A stretch of 64,000 nt of DNA from Ailanthus altissimus (taxonomy: Eukaryota > Streptophyta > Magnoliopsida > Sapindales > Simaroubaceae), in assembly GCA_946807835.1 (NCBI GenBank), contig OX327697.1, forward strand, positions 5,161,001 through 5,225,000, written 5' to 3'. The translations under genes were made by a program, and so were the position numbers. This document shows, one piece after another, positions 12,291 to 25,013 of the stretch; the first letter of the stretch is position 1; the number at the start of each line of letters is the position of its first letter. The notes beneath the pieces were generated by a model, which saw nothing but the letters and a program-made list of their open reading frames with translations, was not told the DNA's origin and did not search any database.

Positions 12291-13077
12291 ATTATTACTA
12301 GAATGATTTTTTTAATACAATTGAACACAATTTCAGCACGAATTTGGTTGAAACAACTAATTAATTTATAGACAACACTTGATGTATTTAAGTTTATTTG
12401 GTCCAATCTATTTTGATTTGATGTGTCGTTAACAAAAGGACAACGTATCTAATTCCATACCCTAAATTATGGACCAATATCCAGGTTTTATCATGCACTG
12501 AGACAATGGGGAAAGCAATTCCCTAAAACCACGAAATGTTACTAATATTTGCAATTGGCTTACAATATTGATTTTGGCAACGAGAAGATAATGGGCATTT
12601 ACCCAATTCTCACTCCATATATTTAATGTTACACACTTTCGTTTAAGCTAAAAGGCCGATGAAAGCTATGATAACTTCAATGTTTCCTTGAACTCATTAC
12701 ATCTACCCAATTCTCAATCTTTATATTTATTATGCTAACACTTCTTTTTTTTTGTCTTTTTAAAGAATTGTAGTTGTACTGAGTAGCATTCAGATTTATG
12801 CATGGCAATGGGTTGAAAACCAGAGGGTTGGTTGAGAACTGGCCCATTATGACTGGGCTCGAGAGGACAAGTCATAAATCGAAGCCATATGAGAGGAGTG
12901 AATCCCAAAGGAGAAATCAGGAGGCAAGGGCTACATGCAAATACAACCCTAGTTCTTGCGTCTCGCTAAGCATTTTTACAGGTTTTGCTTACGGTAATGA
13001 ATAATGATAATTTAGATGAAGTATATCGATCCATCTTAATAGTAGCAAAGAAAAATAAATATATGCTCATGTCCTAG
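12291..13077. other. Intergenic DNA without recognised features
   Basis: AT-rich stretch with no gene or repeat recognised. The open frame at 12798-13004 shows no family resemblance. Confidence 0.4.
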
Positions 13078-13476
13078 TGGCGCAACAATCTTAGAACGAC
13101 CCTCTTAATATATGTTGATTCACTCAAAATAATAGAAATTAAACTTTAAAAATTCGTTGATTATTTTAAAAAATACCAAGAATTTAAAAATTGAGAGAAA
13201 AATTTCTCTACCTGAAAATTTTATTTAACGTTCAATTTGAATTTATCAATTTATAAGAACTTAGTAACATATATAATTTACACACAAAAAAATAGTCCTA
13301 ATTAAAATAGATATTCTAATCCTATCTAAAATATAACAAATAAACATAATGACAATAGTGATCATATAATCTTAAATATTCATATGTTAAAATTGTAAGG
13401 CTTTAATTATCTGATAAAACCACAATTGAAATAGAATTCCTTTGAATACTATCATCCTTGGTCTTGGCATGCTGCA
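13078..13476 (-). repeat. 3' LTR of the minus-strand compact element
   Basis: A direct repeat of 14689-15083, with TG...CA ends. A shared stretch near its right end is CAATTGAAATAGAATTCCTT. The two LTRs differ by many substitutions and small indels, so the insertion is old. Confidence 0.85.
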
Positions 13477-14688
13477 TCCCCTCCCCAGGTTGAAAAAATT
13501 CGCCCTCAAATTCCCATCATGCTCGGCAATTATTGAATCTTTGCAAAACATAATTAAATGCTTTACATTTGAAAACATCTTCAAACTGTTCTATGCATAA
13601 ACTAGAATAAATTTTCAACATAATATTTCAATGAAAACAATGAACTTCGAACTTTCCTGTCTTAGTCACAATATCCATCCAATCACTCCAATGACAGAAA
13701 AATAAATTTCACAATCATTAATTTTTTTAACAAAATCTTTCATGCGACCTCTCAAAATAATTTATAACAAAAAAAATTCTCTCACTTTTTCATATGTTGA
13801 AAATTTTTATAATTATCACCTTTATTTAAATTAAGGGATTATAACTCGATTGTGTTGTTTATTAACTCATCATACTCTTTGATTTCAAAAACTTCATCAA
13901 ATATTGACAGTTGATCAAAATCAATAATTGGATTCAGAGAAATTTATGTCGATGTGAATAACTAATTATCTTCTAATTTATCAAAATTAACCTTAATTTC
14001 AATCAATTTTCTTTTTCACTCTTTTTTTAATTTTCTTTCTTTTTCTCTCTTTTTTTCTCTTTTTAAAAGGGAAAAAATAAAAAACAATAATTTAATATCT
14101 AGTTCAATCAAAAGGGCAAAGTAGTAATTACCTAAGATTAGAGTTTCAATTTTTTGGCAACCTATGGCCGTTGACGGAGTGGCAGAAGTTGATCCAAAGA
14201 GAGCAAACAAGGGTAAGTTGAATGGTGGTGGTAATGTGGTTGGATGCGCGGCAGTCAACGATGGATCGTGGCAGTGACGCGTTTCAAGTTTGTGGCGATT
14301 TTGGAAGGTTTTGGTCTCGATTCATGGTGGCTAGGGCTAGGTTTGATTGGACGGTTATTCTGAGTGGATTAGAGGGCAAATCGGTGACAAAGGATAATGG
14401 CGACTGCAATGGTGGCTCTAGGGTTTCGCAACAGCTTTCCTTCTTTTTTGCATTTTCTTTTTTTCTTCAATTCTTTCTTTAAATTAACATGTACCCTTAC
14501 CAGATATAGCTTAAGGCAAATGGTTGTGGTGGTGCTAGTTTTTTTTTTCTTTTTGCTGGAAATGGTTTTTATTTTTAATTTTAAAGGAAAAGGAATAAAT
14601 AGATGGAATTTGATGATTTAGGTAAAGGTAGTGTTTCTTGGATTTGTATCTAGTACAAAGGTAGACACAGTCTGAAGTTGATACCAAT

Positions 14689-15083
14689 TGGCACAATGAT
14701 CTTAGAATGACCCTCCTATTATTTATTGATTCACTCGCAATACCAGAAAATAGACTTTAAAAACTTGTTGATTCTTTTAAAGAATATTGAAAATTTGAGA
14801 ATTGAGAGAAAAGTTTCTCTACTTAAAAATTTTATTTAACACTTAATTTAAATCTATTAAATTCAAGAACTTTACCGAATATATACTCTACAAAAAGATA
14901 AAGTCCTAGTTAAAATAGGTATCTTAATCATATCTAAAATATAACTGATGAATAAAATCATAATATTGATAATGTAATTTGGAAAAATCCTACATTAAAT
15001 CATAAAGCTTTATTTATCTGATAAAATCACAATTGAAATAGAATTCCTTTGAATGCTGTCATCCTTGGCCTTAGCGAGTTGCA
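14689..15083 (-). repeat. 5' LTR of the minus-strand compact element
   Basis: Partner of 13078-13476. The primer-binding site lies two bases inside it on the minus strand, which fixes the orientation of the element. Confidence 0.85.
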
Positions 15084-15787
15084 TCATCTAACTTATCTAA
15101 AAGCTAAATTTGTCTCAATTATTTGTCTTTTACTTTCAGCTTTCCTCAAGTTAGCTTCTACTATTTCATGAGTTTACTGCACTTTTTTGAGATTAATGTC
15201 ATCACTCTTTTCTACGTCATTTATTAAAATAGTGATCTCATTATTATTTTAAAAACCAACTATTGTAATTATTTATTTACCACAAAAGGATATCCTAAAT
15301 GCTATTAGAAATAGTTATATAAAATTTTAACATATTGTTATAGAATTCTTATCTATTGAATTTGAGTTTTTTAGAGCAATAAAATGTTCATATCACAGTT
15401 TGTCAAACTAAATCTAGTTAATTTCATGATAGAATATATACCACTTGTCTACTTAGGTGACTCACTATGAAAGTAGTACTGAAGAGAAGACCACACAGAA
15501 ATAAGCGATAAGTTATCAACTTATCCACCTTGACAAAATGATTTTCTCCAAATTTATAGGCAAAGTTTGGAGGGAAATAGCGATTTTTCTCCAAATTTTA
15601 CATCTTATGAGGTTTTCTCTCTATTTCATAGGATCTAACACACACTTCCACAAAGAATCTCATCATCTTTCTCTTCTTCTGTCTAAATCTAAACCTTTTT
15701 CTTCTATAGTGAAAGTCTTACTTGAGCGTTGGCATATCTTGTGCAGTACTCACGGAGTCTAGACAATATTTTCCAACTTGGGAAAAA
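15084..15787. other. Intergenic or LTR-like DNA
   Basis: No gene recognised. Near 15720-15770 the words CTTGAGCGTTGGCATATCTTGTGCAG and CACGGAGT resemble LTR end regions of plant retrotransposons, but no pair was found. Confidence 0.35.
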
Positions 15788-16140
15788 TTAATGTGTAAAG
15801 AAGTGCATGAAGGACATTCTCATTATAACACATTGTGAAGTTTTTGCAACTTCAAAGTCCATTTGTCTAAGAATTTTCATGAGCTTAGGGATAGGTTTGC
15901 CATTTATAGACTTAATTTCTTTAGAGTAATAGTCGAGTATAAGAGCCTTAGCCATGCATCGATTTGAATGCACGTGTTTAATTTCTTTCAAAATTGTGCT
16001 TTCAAAAAAATTTTCAGTGACAGACAAATCATTTTTGCAATTTCAAGAACAATTTTCAAAGCTTCTATTTTACTAGCAATGAGTGCTCCAAGTTCATTAA
16101 TGGGACTAAAGTCGCTGGTTTAAAGGATTAATTTTTTAAA
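15788..16140 (-). pseudogene. Unidentified decayed coding-like fragment, copy 1
   Basis: Read on the minus strand this gives INELGALIASKIEALKIVLE and then, after a frame change, ENFFESTILKEIKHVHSN, continuing open to a stop at 15788. A diverged copy with the same frames lies at 18655-18860, and its upstream half also recurs at 34560-34690. The spacing faintly recalls the RNase-H-like domain of plant retroelements, but I cannot identify a family. It has no intact start-to-stop reading frame of reasonable length and is best treated as a relic. Confidence 0.35.
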
Positions 16141-16389
16141 ATAAATTTTGTCTTATGCAAAGATTTAACTGGATTTACTACTATGTGAGGGTAATCAAAT
16201 ATATAGAGATGAAAGATTTTGGATGCTTCAAGGATAATTTTAAATCAATGAGGGGTTTATTGGAAATCGATATTTTAAAATCAATGATGGGTTTTGATTT
16301 TCAGTTGGAAACTAATGAAGAGTTAGTAAGAAGTCTAGTACGTGAAGATTATGTTAGGAATGAACAAAATAAAATGTTGAAAGTAGGGA

Positions 16390-16870
16390 ACTGCTCATGT
16401 GGTGAGTACTGTTCATACGGGTGAGTACTGCTCATGGAAATTGTTCACGCAACACTGTTTACACAGCGTCTTATGAGTATTTCTTATGTTGGCTCAATTG
16501 ACTTTCTTAAATAGAATTTAGACTCTTATTCCAACTAGATTTAGAGTTTCTACGGTTATTATTAACACTATGTAAACCTTTGTAATTGATATCAATCATC
16601 ATAATACAACTACACACAAGAAAAAAATCCTAGATTACAAGAAAGATAATTTAGCTGGAAATTATTGAGAGTTCTTTACGAGCTTTAATATTCTTGAAAA
16701 ATGCATACTTTGTGAGTGTCTTGTGATTCAATAATAAAGAAGTTAGATCTTGATTAGCCGTGGATGTAGGCAAATTGCCGAATCACAAAAATTCTTGTAT
16801 TTTCTTCTACCTTTCTCTCTTTGGATTAGTTATTGCCACACCATAATATTTGCTTGATATGGTTCCACTT
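16390..16870 (+). mobile_element. Copia-type LTR fragment
   Basis: Begins with repeated GTGAGTACTG(C/T)TCAT words and continues into AAAGAAGTTAGATCTTGATT and CCGTGGATGTAGGCAAATTG, the same R/U5-like module seen at 10235-10870 and in the LTRs of 24154-26570. No paired LTR or coding interior was found. The limits are approximate. Confidence 0.55.
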
Positions 16871-18654
16871 CAACGAAAACTTTCTAATAAAACATATATT
16901 ATGTTTTACCTATACAAATTATGATCTAAAAATTATGAATTTAGTGACATAAAACTTGCATGCGGGTTAAAGTTTTAATTTAATAAGATTTATTTATATT
17001 TATGATAAAACTATCAAATTATGTTCCTTAACCTAATCCCTGTAGGTAAGTTAGGAATATAATTTGATATTTCATCCTAATTAATCATATATATATATAT
17101 AATAAAAATTCTTGTGGGATAAGATTTATCATATTAAATATAATTAACCACAATTAATGTCATTTTTCTATATGTGATCTTAAATTACTTAATATATAAT
17201 TTTGCATAATTAAGGATGTTGTGGTTACTCCTTAATTATTTAAAATTATATGGATCACTAGATTTTATTCACATAATGGTTTATGTAATAGTATACAACA
17301 ATGGCATCATTTATAAATATGAATATAATTTCAAATTGTACGCTTGATATAAACGATAAATTATACATACAAAATCAACATGTAAATGATATTAACTACA
17401 TGAAATAAATACATAAAATAAAGTATGTATCAAATTACAACCTATTTGTAAATATCATAAATTTTTATAGATAATTTATAATTACCTAAATGTAGAGGGA
17501 TCAAAAGAAAATATCAAATAATATAGGAGCCTATTTGTAAAATTTTAAAAATTTAGGGTTAAATAATAATTAACTAAAAGTTGAGGGGCCTTATTGAAAT
17601 ATCCAATTCTATAAGTATAAATTCAAAATCACCAAACTCTTTAGGGATCAAATTATAAATACTTAATACAGTAAGAGTCCTTTTGTAAATATTTAAAAAA
17701 TTTGGGGCTAAAACGTAATGTACAAAAACTGGATTGGTTGAATAAAAATAACCAGTCATCTTCAACCTTTAGCCGGGTCGCCCCGACTTGATTATATATC
17801 CGTTTGACCTGTTTTTAAAATTTGATAATATCTCATTCATTTTAACTTTGATTTTGACGTTTCAAATTATGAAATGCTTGAAATTCAATTTTTCAATGAT
17901 TTATGATCTCATTTGCATCATATAACGTCAAAATAATAACTTTCAAGTCAAATTTAAATTCAATTATAATTAAGAACACATTTTTTAGATTGTAAACATT
18001 TAAGACAGAGGCAAATTGCGGCTCTGATACCAAGTATAAAACAACATTAAACATGATCTTTTATGCAAAATCAACATAAATACATAAAGATCAAAAGCGA
18101 AAATAAAGTTTGTGTAAGATCTTTCTAACCTCTAACCATTGATTTCTTTTTAGGCAGTATTTTGCATTTTAGCTCTTTTAAACCCTCACAAACTCACAAT
18201 TATGATGTGTATTCTAAAAAAAACGAGATCAAATAAGTGGGGCTCAAAGTACAAAACTATAAATAAAAATCCATATTAACTCTTTCCATTAAAAAGTTAA
18301 TATGAGGTTTCTTAATTGATAGAGTTACCAACATCAATTACATTTAATTGCTGATGGAAGTTAAAAACATATGAATCATAACCAACATAAATTATTACAT
18401 TAATATTACATTCTGCAACTTTGTTCATATATTCAATATAACATTAAAATTCTATCAATTCTCATATTTAAAAAATAAAACAAATGAATCATTGTGATAG
18501 ATCTTCTAAAAATGAGTATTATCTCTCATAAATTATAATTTAGTACATACTAGTAACACTAAATAAATAAACCTTGTGTTTATTTTTGGTCTAATCAACA
18601 ATAATTTTTTTTTAAATAATTTAATGTGCATAAAATATGAAAAAACATCACAAG
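16871..18654. other. AT-rich intergenic or old LTR DNA
   Basis: No gene seen. The text near 16910-17290 (repeated TTAATTATT and CTCCTTAATTATTTAAAATT words, an AT run at 17085-17101) looks like decayed LTR sequence, but no boundaries could be set. Near 17560-17710 several variants of GGGGCCTTATTGAAAT/TTTAGGGATCAAATTATAAA recur, a degenerate short repeat. Confidence 0.35.
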
Positions 18655-21600
18655 CAGTGGTCGGATATGAGAGCCTTAATCATGCATCGATTTGAATGCA
18701 TGTGTTTAATTTCTTTCAAAATTGTGCTTCTGTAGAAAATTTCGGTGATAGACAAATCGTTTTTTGCAATTTTCTAAGTACAATTTACAAAGCTTCTATT
18801 ATATTAGCAATGAGTGCTCCAAGTTCATCAATGGGATTATAGACTCTGGCTTGAAGGATTAATTTTTTTGAATAAAGTTGATTTCCACTCTTTAAAAAAA
18901 ATGTTGTTATTCATGTCAATGAAGAGAGAATCTTTCTGTAAATAAGTGAATCAAAAGACTGATTCTCAACGTATGAGAAAGCGGAAATTGACATATTTTT
19001 TAGGGCCCGAAGGATCCCTTTGGATCTTCTGAAAATGCAAACTTGACCAGACTTATATATCATGAGAAACCATACATGCAATAATACAAGCACCAAGATT
19101 TAGAATTATAAAACTATCAAGTCAAAGCATTGACCTCAGTGCACGACTCTATCCACTTCTGTGGCTGCACTTTGTTCTTGCATATATCAAGTTCCCTAAA
19201 TAAAAGTGCAAATTGCTGTCTACTTTCTTGAAGGATATTTCATTTTCAGTGCTATTCTGACTACACTCTTCAGTTCTATTATATTCTTAAACTTGATAGA
19301 CCTTTCTACTTGTTGCATCCAATTCTGATATACACTTCATATATCATGATTTGTAAAACCTTAGAAATGGGTATGAGAGAGCAATTAAGAGGGTAGATTT
19401 TAATTTCTTAGCAATTATGAATTAAAGTCACAACTCTTTTATCCGAAACATACTTATCCTCACAGTTCTTTCATAAGCCACGTTAATTTTTAGATCAGTA
19501 TAAGAAATTTTTTTTAAAATGGCCAAAATTTTAAGTGTATGATTATCTTTTTTAACCACAAACCAACTCCCGCTTCTTTTATGGCCAAAAAAACTTGGAA
19601 AATGAACTACATTACTCTCATCCCATGTTTTCCCTCCTTTGCCTCTCTCTTCAAAACCAATTCAACGCCATCCTAAAAAGTAAACAACACTCTTCAATTT
19701 TCATTTCGTGGTGTTGAGCTGCGTGGTAGAGATCAACATCAAACACAAGAAATTCAACAACCATATTTCAATTTTTCATGCCAAAAATATGGTAAATTTA
19801 AAATTTATGTCATCAATGTTAATATATTCTCGTTTTAAGTGTTTCTAGTATAACATTTGAGAGATTTGGGTGTTTCATGCATTGCACTCCAGCAAGGCAC
19901 AGCGCACAAGCATGCATGCGCGAAAATAAAATTAAAATATCAATTTAATTATGTTGATTATTTATATAATAATTTAAATTTATTTATTTATTAGATGTAA
20001 TTAGTTTATTTAAATTAAATTAATTTATGTAATTTAATTATTTAGTTTTTGTCTATCGATTTTAATTATTATTCAGTTTATAATTTTTAATTCGTTTAGT
20101 TAATACATACTGAATTATTTAGTGCATTAAATCAATTTATTTGGTATATAGGATTAACTTATTTAGCATATTTAATTTTTTTATTGTATTTAATCAATTA
20201 ATTTTAGGTTATTTAATTAACTTATTTAAATAAATTGCTTGTATTTTTATTTGATTTTTTAGTTTATGTCTATTGAATTTAATTATTTAGTTTGTAAATT
20301 TTAATTTGTTTAGTTAGTACATAACTAGTTTATTTAGTGTGTTGAAATAATTTATTTACTATATAGGATTAATTTATTTAGCATGTTTAATTTATTTATT
20401 GATTGTATTTAGTTAATTAATTTAGGCTATTCATTTGATTTTTTCATTTAGTTTAATTTCTTTTATTTTTATTTAAGTATTTAGCTCATGTTTCTTGAAT
20501 TTAATTATTTAGCTTGTAAATTTGAATTTTTTAATTAGTACTAATTAATTTATTTAGTGAATTGAATTAATTAATTTAGTATATAAGATTAATATTTATT
20601 TATCATATTTAATTTATTTATTTATTTATTGTATTTAAACCATTTATTTAGGTTATTTATTGATTTTATTTAATTAATGTATTCTATTTTGTTTTTATTT
20701 TTCAGTTTTGTTTTGTATTTTATTATTAAATTTGTTCAATATTATTTATTGTATTATTTAAATTTTTTACAAGAAACATAATGTGTCTAAAACCTTTATA
20801 GTTCCATTTACAGAGCACTTTTGCACATCAATAACATCCTACAAAAAAATGTAGGTATTGACTTTATACAATTATAAGTTGACGCTCACTCAAACGAAAC
20901 TCTTTAAGATGATATGTATGGATAACGTTTTAGAATTGTAGGATATTAATTTTTCAAGAGTTTTGGTTTCATGAATTGTTATTGAGGCAAGTGCAAATTA
21001 AAAATATTTTTCAAGAAATATGAATCATAATGTCAAATATGCACATTCAATTTTTCCGTAAGGAGCTTTTATTGATAAGAGGACTAAAAACAAAAAATTA
21101 TCCACTGCATAGAAAGTTATCAAAAGAACTTAGTAATCATCTATGCAAGGAATATTTGGTGGTAGAAAATGAAAGTTGACATACAAAGAGTTAGACAATT
21201 TATTTAGGAATTTTGACTTCAATTAAATAGATGTTGAAGGTACAGTGTAATTATCTTTATTTTTTTTTTCATTTACTCATATTTAGTAAGGTTTATATAT
21301 ATAAAAGTATACAAAACAATTTAATTTCAATAATGATAGAAAATAATCATACCTATTTACTGGCTACAAGATCTAAATCTCACGTATTGCAAATTTGGAT
21401 ATGTTAGAGTGTGTACTTTGAGAGTAAAGATTTGAGAGAAATAGTTTTAATATTTTAGTTATATTTTATAAACAAGAGCTATTTTATCCATTTTTTAAAG
21501 TTTAAGCTATAAAAAATAATAAAAAAAATTAGTTTGTGACTATAATAGATATTACACATAAAATTTGAACCATTTCCGAAACATTCCCCTATAAATAAGA

Positions 21601-22302
21601 CTCAACTATTTTGGAGGATGATTTGCTTCTTTTATCCAACACAAAGGGGTGGGGGCTAAGTTCCCATTAAAAATTTTTATTGAAGACAAAGATCTCTCTT
21701 TCTTGGGTTGAAGGACAAATCTGAGGTCATACTTATGGTTGCTATATGATAACACTCACTTAGGAATATATTGTTAATATCCCATTTAAGGGAATTACTA
21801 TTTAGTAAATATGGGGATATCTACTTTGCTTTTAGGACATAAGAAATAACAAAGATACATTCTCTTACCAAATTTACTTCATTTTCTGCATAGGCTATCT
21901 ATGATGGAACAATATCGACAACTGAGCAAGAATCTAAGACCAGTGCTTACTGGTGAGTGGAGAAATTGACTAAAAGCTAGCTGGGTAATTGGCAGTACAA
22001 AAATTGACACATGAATTAAATTCAAAAGCTTGGTCAAGTTGAATTCTTACACATTGCATTAATGCAAGACGAAGGTATCAATGCTTCACGTGGCTCAATT
22101 TTGTTTTCTATTTCCATAGCCCTCTGAAAGTGAAGAAAAAGAAAAAGAACATGCAGCATGCTTTTTATAAAGATAAGAGAACGACTGCCTATTCCTTATT
22201 CTCAACGGCCTCCATGAATTTGGTAGCTATTCCATTCAATCCCACCAAAATCCAAAGGTGTTTTGGTGATAATATACCGATGTGCAAGGATTATCCTGTT
22301 CT
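18655..22302. repeat. Duplicated block, copy A, first part (with 2.3 kb insertion)
   Basis: 18655-19400 aligns with about 34560-35200, and 21750-22300 aligns with about 35370-35870, in the same order and orientation. Shared landmarks include AATAAAGTTGATT(T)CCACTCTT, GGATCCCTTTGGA(T/C)CTTCTGAAAA, CTGCACTTTGTTCTTGCATAT, TTAGAGGGTAGATTTTAA and AAATATGGGGATAT. Between the matching halves copy A has about 2.3 kb (19400-21740) and copy B only about 170 bp; the extra DNA includes the AT-rich minisatellite. Nothing in either copy reads as a gene. Confidence 0.8.
20041..20740. repeat. AT-rich minisatellite, ~217-222 bp unit, 3+ copies
   Basis: Three full direct copies begin at about 20041, 20258 and 20480, each starting TTTAG(T/C)T followed by a GTCTATTGAATTTAATTATT-like run. 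Each contains TTTATTTAGTGNNTTGAA, (A/T)TATAGGATTAA and TTTAG(C/G)ATATTTAATTT in the same order. A partial fourth begins near 20700 (TTCAGTTTTGTTTTG), and AT-rich sequence before 20041 may be the end of an earlier copy. Copies are clearly diverged, so the array is old. Confidence 0.75.
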
Positions 22303-23766
22303 TGTTGGTAATAAATATGAAAAAAAAATTATTTAATAAAATAAATACAACGAAAACCAGATCTTCTTGTTTATAATTATATATATGGGAATAGAAGATT
22401 ATTTCAATTTTTCGTTATGACAAATCTTAAATTGATTGGCTACAATCTTCTCTACTATCCTCAATTTTCAAACTCAACGCTTGTGAGCACGTAGATCTTT
22501 TCTTAATCTCTAAAATCACTAATACCCAAATTTGAGATAATAGTAATAACAAAATTCTTTTTTCACGTAAGAATACGTAAAAAAAAAAATTTTAATTATG
22601 GTTGTTATCTTTGTTCTATATTATTACTATTACATACCTCTCATATATATAAGAATCTTCTTTGGGTATTTCGAATTAGATTAGAATTAGAAAATTAAAG
22701 TTTGATTATGATTTGAGCTAGTAGAAGAACTATAAGACTCACGAGCTTCTTAACTCCAACTTAAAAGGCTTAATACTTATTATCTCATAATACACCAATT
22801 CTTCTAAGTTAACCTCAGGCTATTCCAATAAAAACTAAAAGTTGTACTCTAATAACCCATGTTATTAAGTAAATACCCATTTAATTAAAACTTCTTTTAA
22901 TTAAATTGTGCTTGGTCTTTAGACCAATAATAGCTACTTAATTGATCATCTAATTGATATCCATAATTAAAGTTAGGTCATAAAAAAATGTCTTATCTCT
23001 TTAATTATTTATTTACCCCTAAATTATTGAATGCTCTAATAATTACTTTTAATATGTCTATATTTGTAAAAATTTACAAATAAATATTATTATTTAATAA
23101 ATAATTTGTTAAATAAACTATGGCCACAGATTTAAATGATTAAGTACTGCAAACAGCTTAGGTGGATATTATTTATTAGATTCCATCTTACAAATATATA
23201 TTCCTACGACCCATGAAATTATATCTCCAAGATATCGAAGTTTTGACCATTTATATGGATCTCACTCCGTGATAACTCAAAAGATACAACGCATGAATGT
23301 AAGTTCATTACCTACTCAAGATTAAGATCAATCAAACTTATTAAAACTTTTGTTTAAGATCAATCAAACTTATTAAAACTTTTGTGAATTAAGATCTACA
23401 ACATTCAGTTAACCAAATCAAAATTCATAGTAGTCCCGTTCAGTGTAACATATATACTAGTTTTTCTGCTCGAAGTCTCTACTTTGATGATCAAGGTAAA
23501 CCATCCACTATAAGAAGTAAAAAAACTACAACCTTACATAATGAAATTACCTTTTCATTAATAGTTGTGAACTAGATTTAATTTATAAAGAATTTGTAAT
23601 CTATACTCTCTGTATTAGCATCATATGCCTAATACATAGATTACATACTTTATAAATATAGGCTTATCAATGTATGCTTAATTATATGTATGAATAAAAT
23701 TTTATCAATTAAATAAAATGTTATTTCACATGCCTTAAGGGCATAAATAACACTATATGTCTAACA
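22303..23766. mobile_element. Probable solo LTR (~1.46 kb) inside duplicated block copy A
   Basis: Alignment of copy A with copy B ends just before 22303, where the sequence becomes TGTTGGTAATAAATATG and runs to CTAACA at 23766, giving TG...CA ends. Flanking five-mers are GTTCT and GTCAT, a poor match, so a decayed duplication is only possible. No coding interior or second LTR is present. It contains a perfect 32-bp tandem pair near 23323-23386. Confidence 0.5.
23323..23386. repeat. 32-bp tandem duplication (2 copies)
   Basis: TAAGATCAATCAAACTTATT and the following TAAAACTTTTGT occur twice in direct succession with a 32-base period and no mismatch, a recent slippage-type duplication within the probable LTR. 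Confidence 0.9.
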
Positions 23767-24153
23767 GTCATTTACATGAATACATTAGCATCTATTGTAA
23801 TAAAATATTTTTTTTTGGTTTAATTAAGTGAAATATAACTTATAATCTATTCATCTTAGTGCGACAGATTTTGAACTCCAAACTTTTTGATTCCACCCAA
23901 AAAAAAACTTACCAAATAAACCAATTGACACCCTCCATATATCTATTGTCATAGATTATCAACAGAAGTGGGTCTCTTAATGATTGAAAATATTTATTGT
24001 TCTTCTTTGAAGTTTTATTTCTTTCAAGTATTTATAGTATAATTTTATAATTAAGAGATACTTATTGATGTGTTTAAAAACAGATATTTAAAAATTTAAG
24101 AGATTTTATTATAAGGTGTTCGATAATGCTTTGACTCAATGTGTAATGGTTAC

Positions 24154-25013
24154 TTTTAGAATTTGGTGATTTAAAATTATATTTAAGTATGATCTTGACT
24201 TTGAGACTAATAAAAAATTAAGGTCAATGATGTGCTAGACGAATGAGAAATGGTCAAAAATAAAAAGTCAAAAGCAAATAGGGCTTTTAGAGTATGAGAA
24301 AAGCCAAGGTCGATTCGTAGTGACACCTAGGTGCCAAGACCTAATAGCAAGCAACGTCTAGGTGCTAACTTTCATAAAAAAAATTCTATTTAGAGAATAA
24401 TTGCATCCCAAATTCAATTTTCTAACTCTTACAACACGTGAACTCTTATTTCAACTAAAAATAAAGTTTATATGGATCTTTTAAAGCCCTTATAAACACT
24501 TGTAAATCCATTAGTGCATCAATATATCAACAAGAAAGATAATAAAGAGTTTAGGCAGCTCTAGGGCACTAAGTGCACGGAAAAGCGTCATGGGAACGCT
24601 TATTTGCTAGGTGCGTTAAATAGCACTAATAGATTCTTTGTGAGAGCTCGTCTATTTATGTATTCCTTGAGAGTCTCTTATATTAGATCTTTATGATCTT
24701 GAGTTTTTTGTGAACTGAATGAAAAAAAATTAGGATCTCGTGATCAACCATGGACATAAGTATTTATTGTCGAACCATGTATATTCTTGAGTCTTATGTG
24801 TATGATTATTTATCTTTATTGCCTTGTTTTATCTTTTCTATTCTTATTTTACTTGTAGATGAAATCTTCCATATATGCTCAAGGCTTTAGGGTACTAAAT
24901 ACCAACTATGTGGGTATTAGGGTGCATAAAAACCTAGCAAGTGGTGTCAGTACTATGGCTGAGGTTGATACCTTAGTGGTATGAAATTAAAGAGCTAGGA
25001 CTAATTCTTAACA
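24154..25013 (+). repeat. 5' LTR of the compact + strand element
   Basis: Pairs with 25742-26570. The usual TG start has changed to TT. It contains ATGAGAAATGG, CACCTAGGTGCCAAGACCTA, a promoter-like region and ACCATGTATATTCTTGAGT. Confidence 0.85.

Larger units (their letters stand above)
13078..15083 (-). mobile_element. Compact LTR retrotransposon, internally deleted or non-autonomous
   Basis: Two direct repeats of 399 and 395 bp (13078-13476 and 14689-15083) start TGGC(G/A)CAA and end TGCA, so both have TG...CA termini. They flank only 1,212 bp. Read on the minus strand, the sequence just inside the 5' LTR (14688 downward) is ATTGGTATCAACTTCAG, a good match to the initiator-Met tRNA primer-binding site TGGTATCAGAGC. 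A purine tract GGGGAGGGGA directly abuts the 3' LTR. Just before that tract a short coding tail (about 13584-13480, EHDGNLRANFF) resembles the C-terminal end of plant LTR-element polyproteins. No protease, RT or integrase is present, so the element would depend on enzymes in trans. The five bases on either side do not match, so the target duplication has decayed or the flank has recombined. Confidence 0.85.

Noticed and set aside
22303..23766. Considered as a full LTR retrotransposon
   Set aside because: No internal coding sequence, primer-binding site or paired LTR was found. Only a probable solo LTR can be supported.
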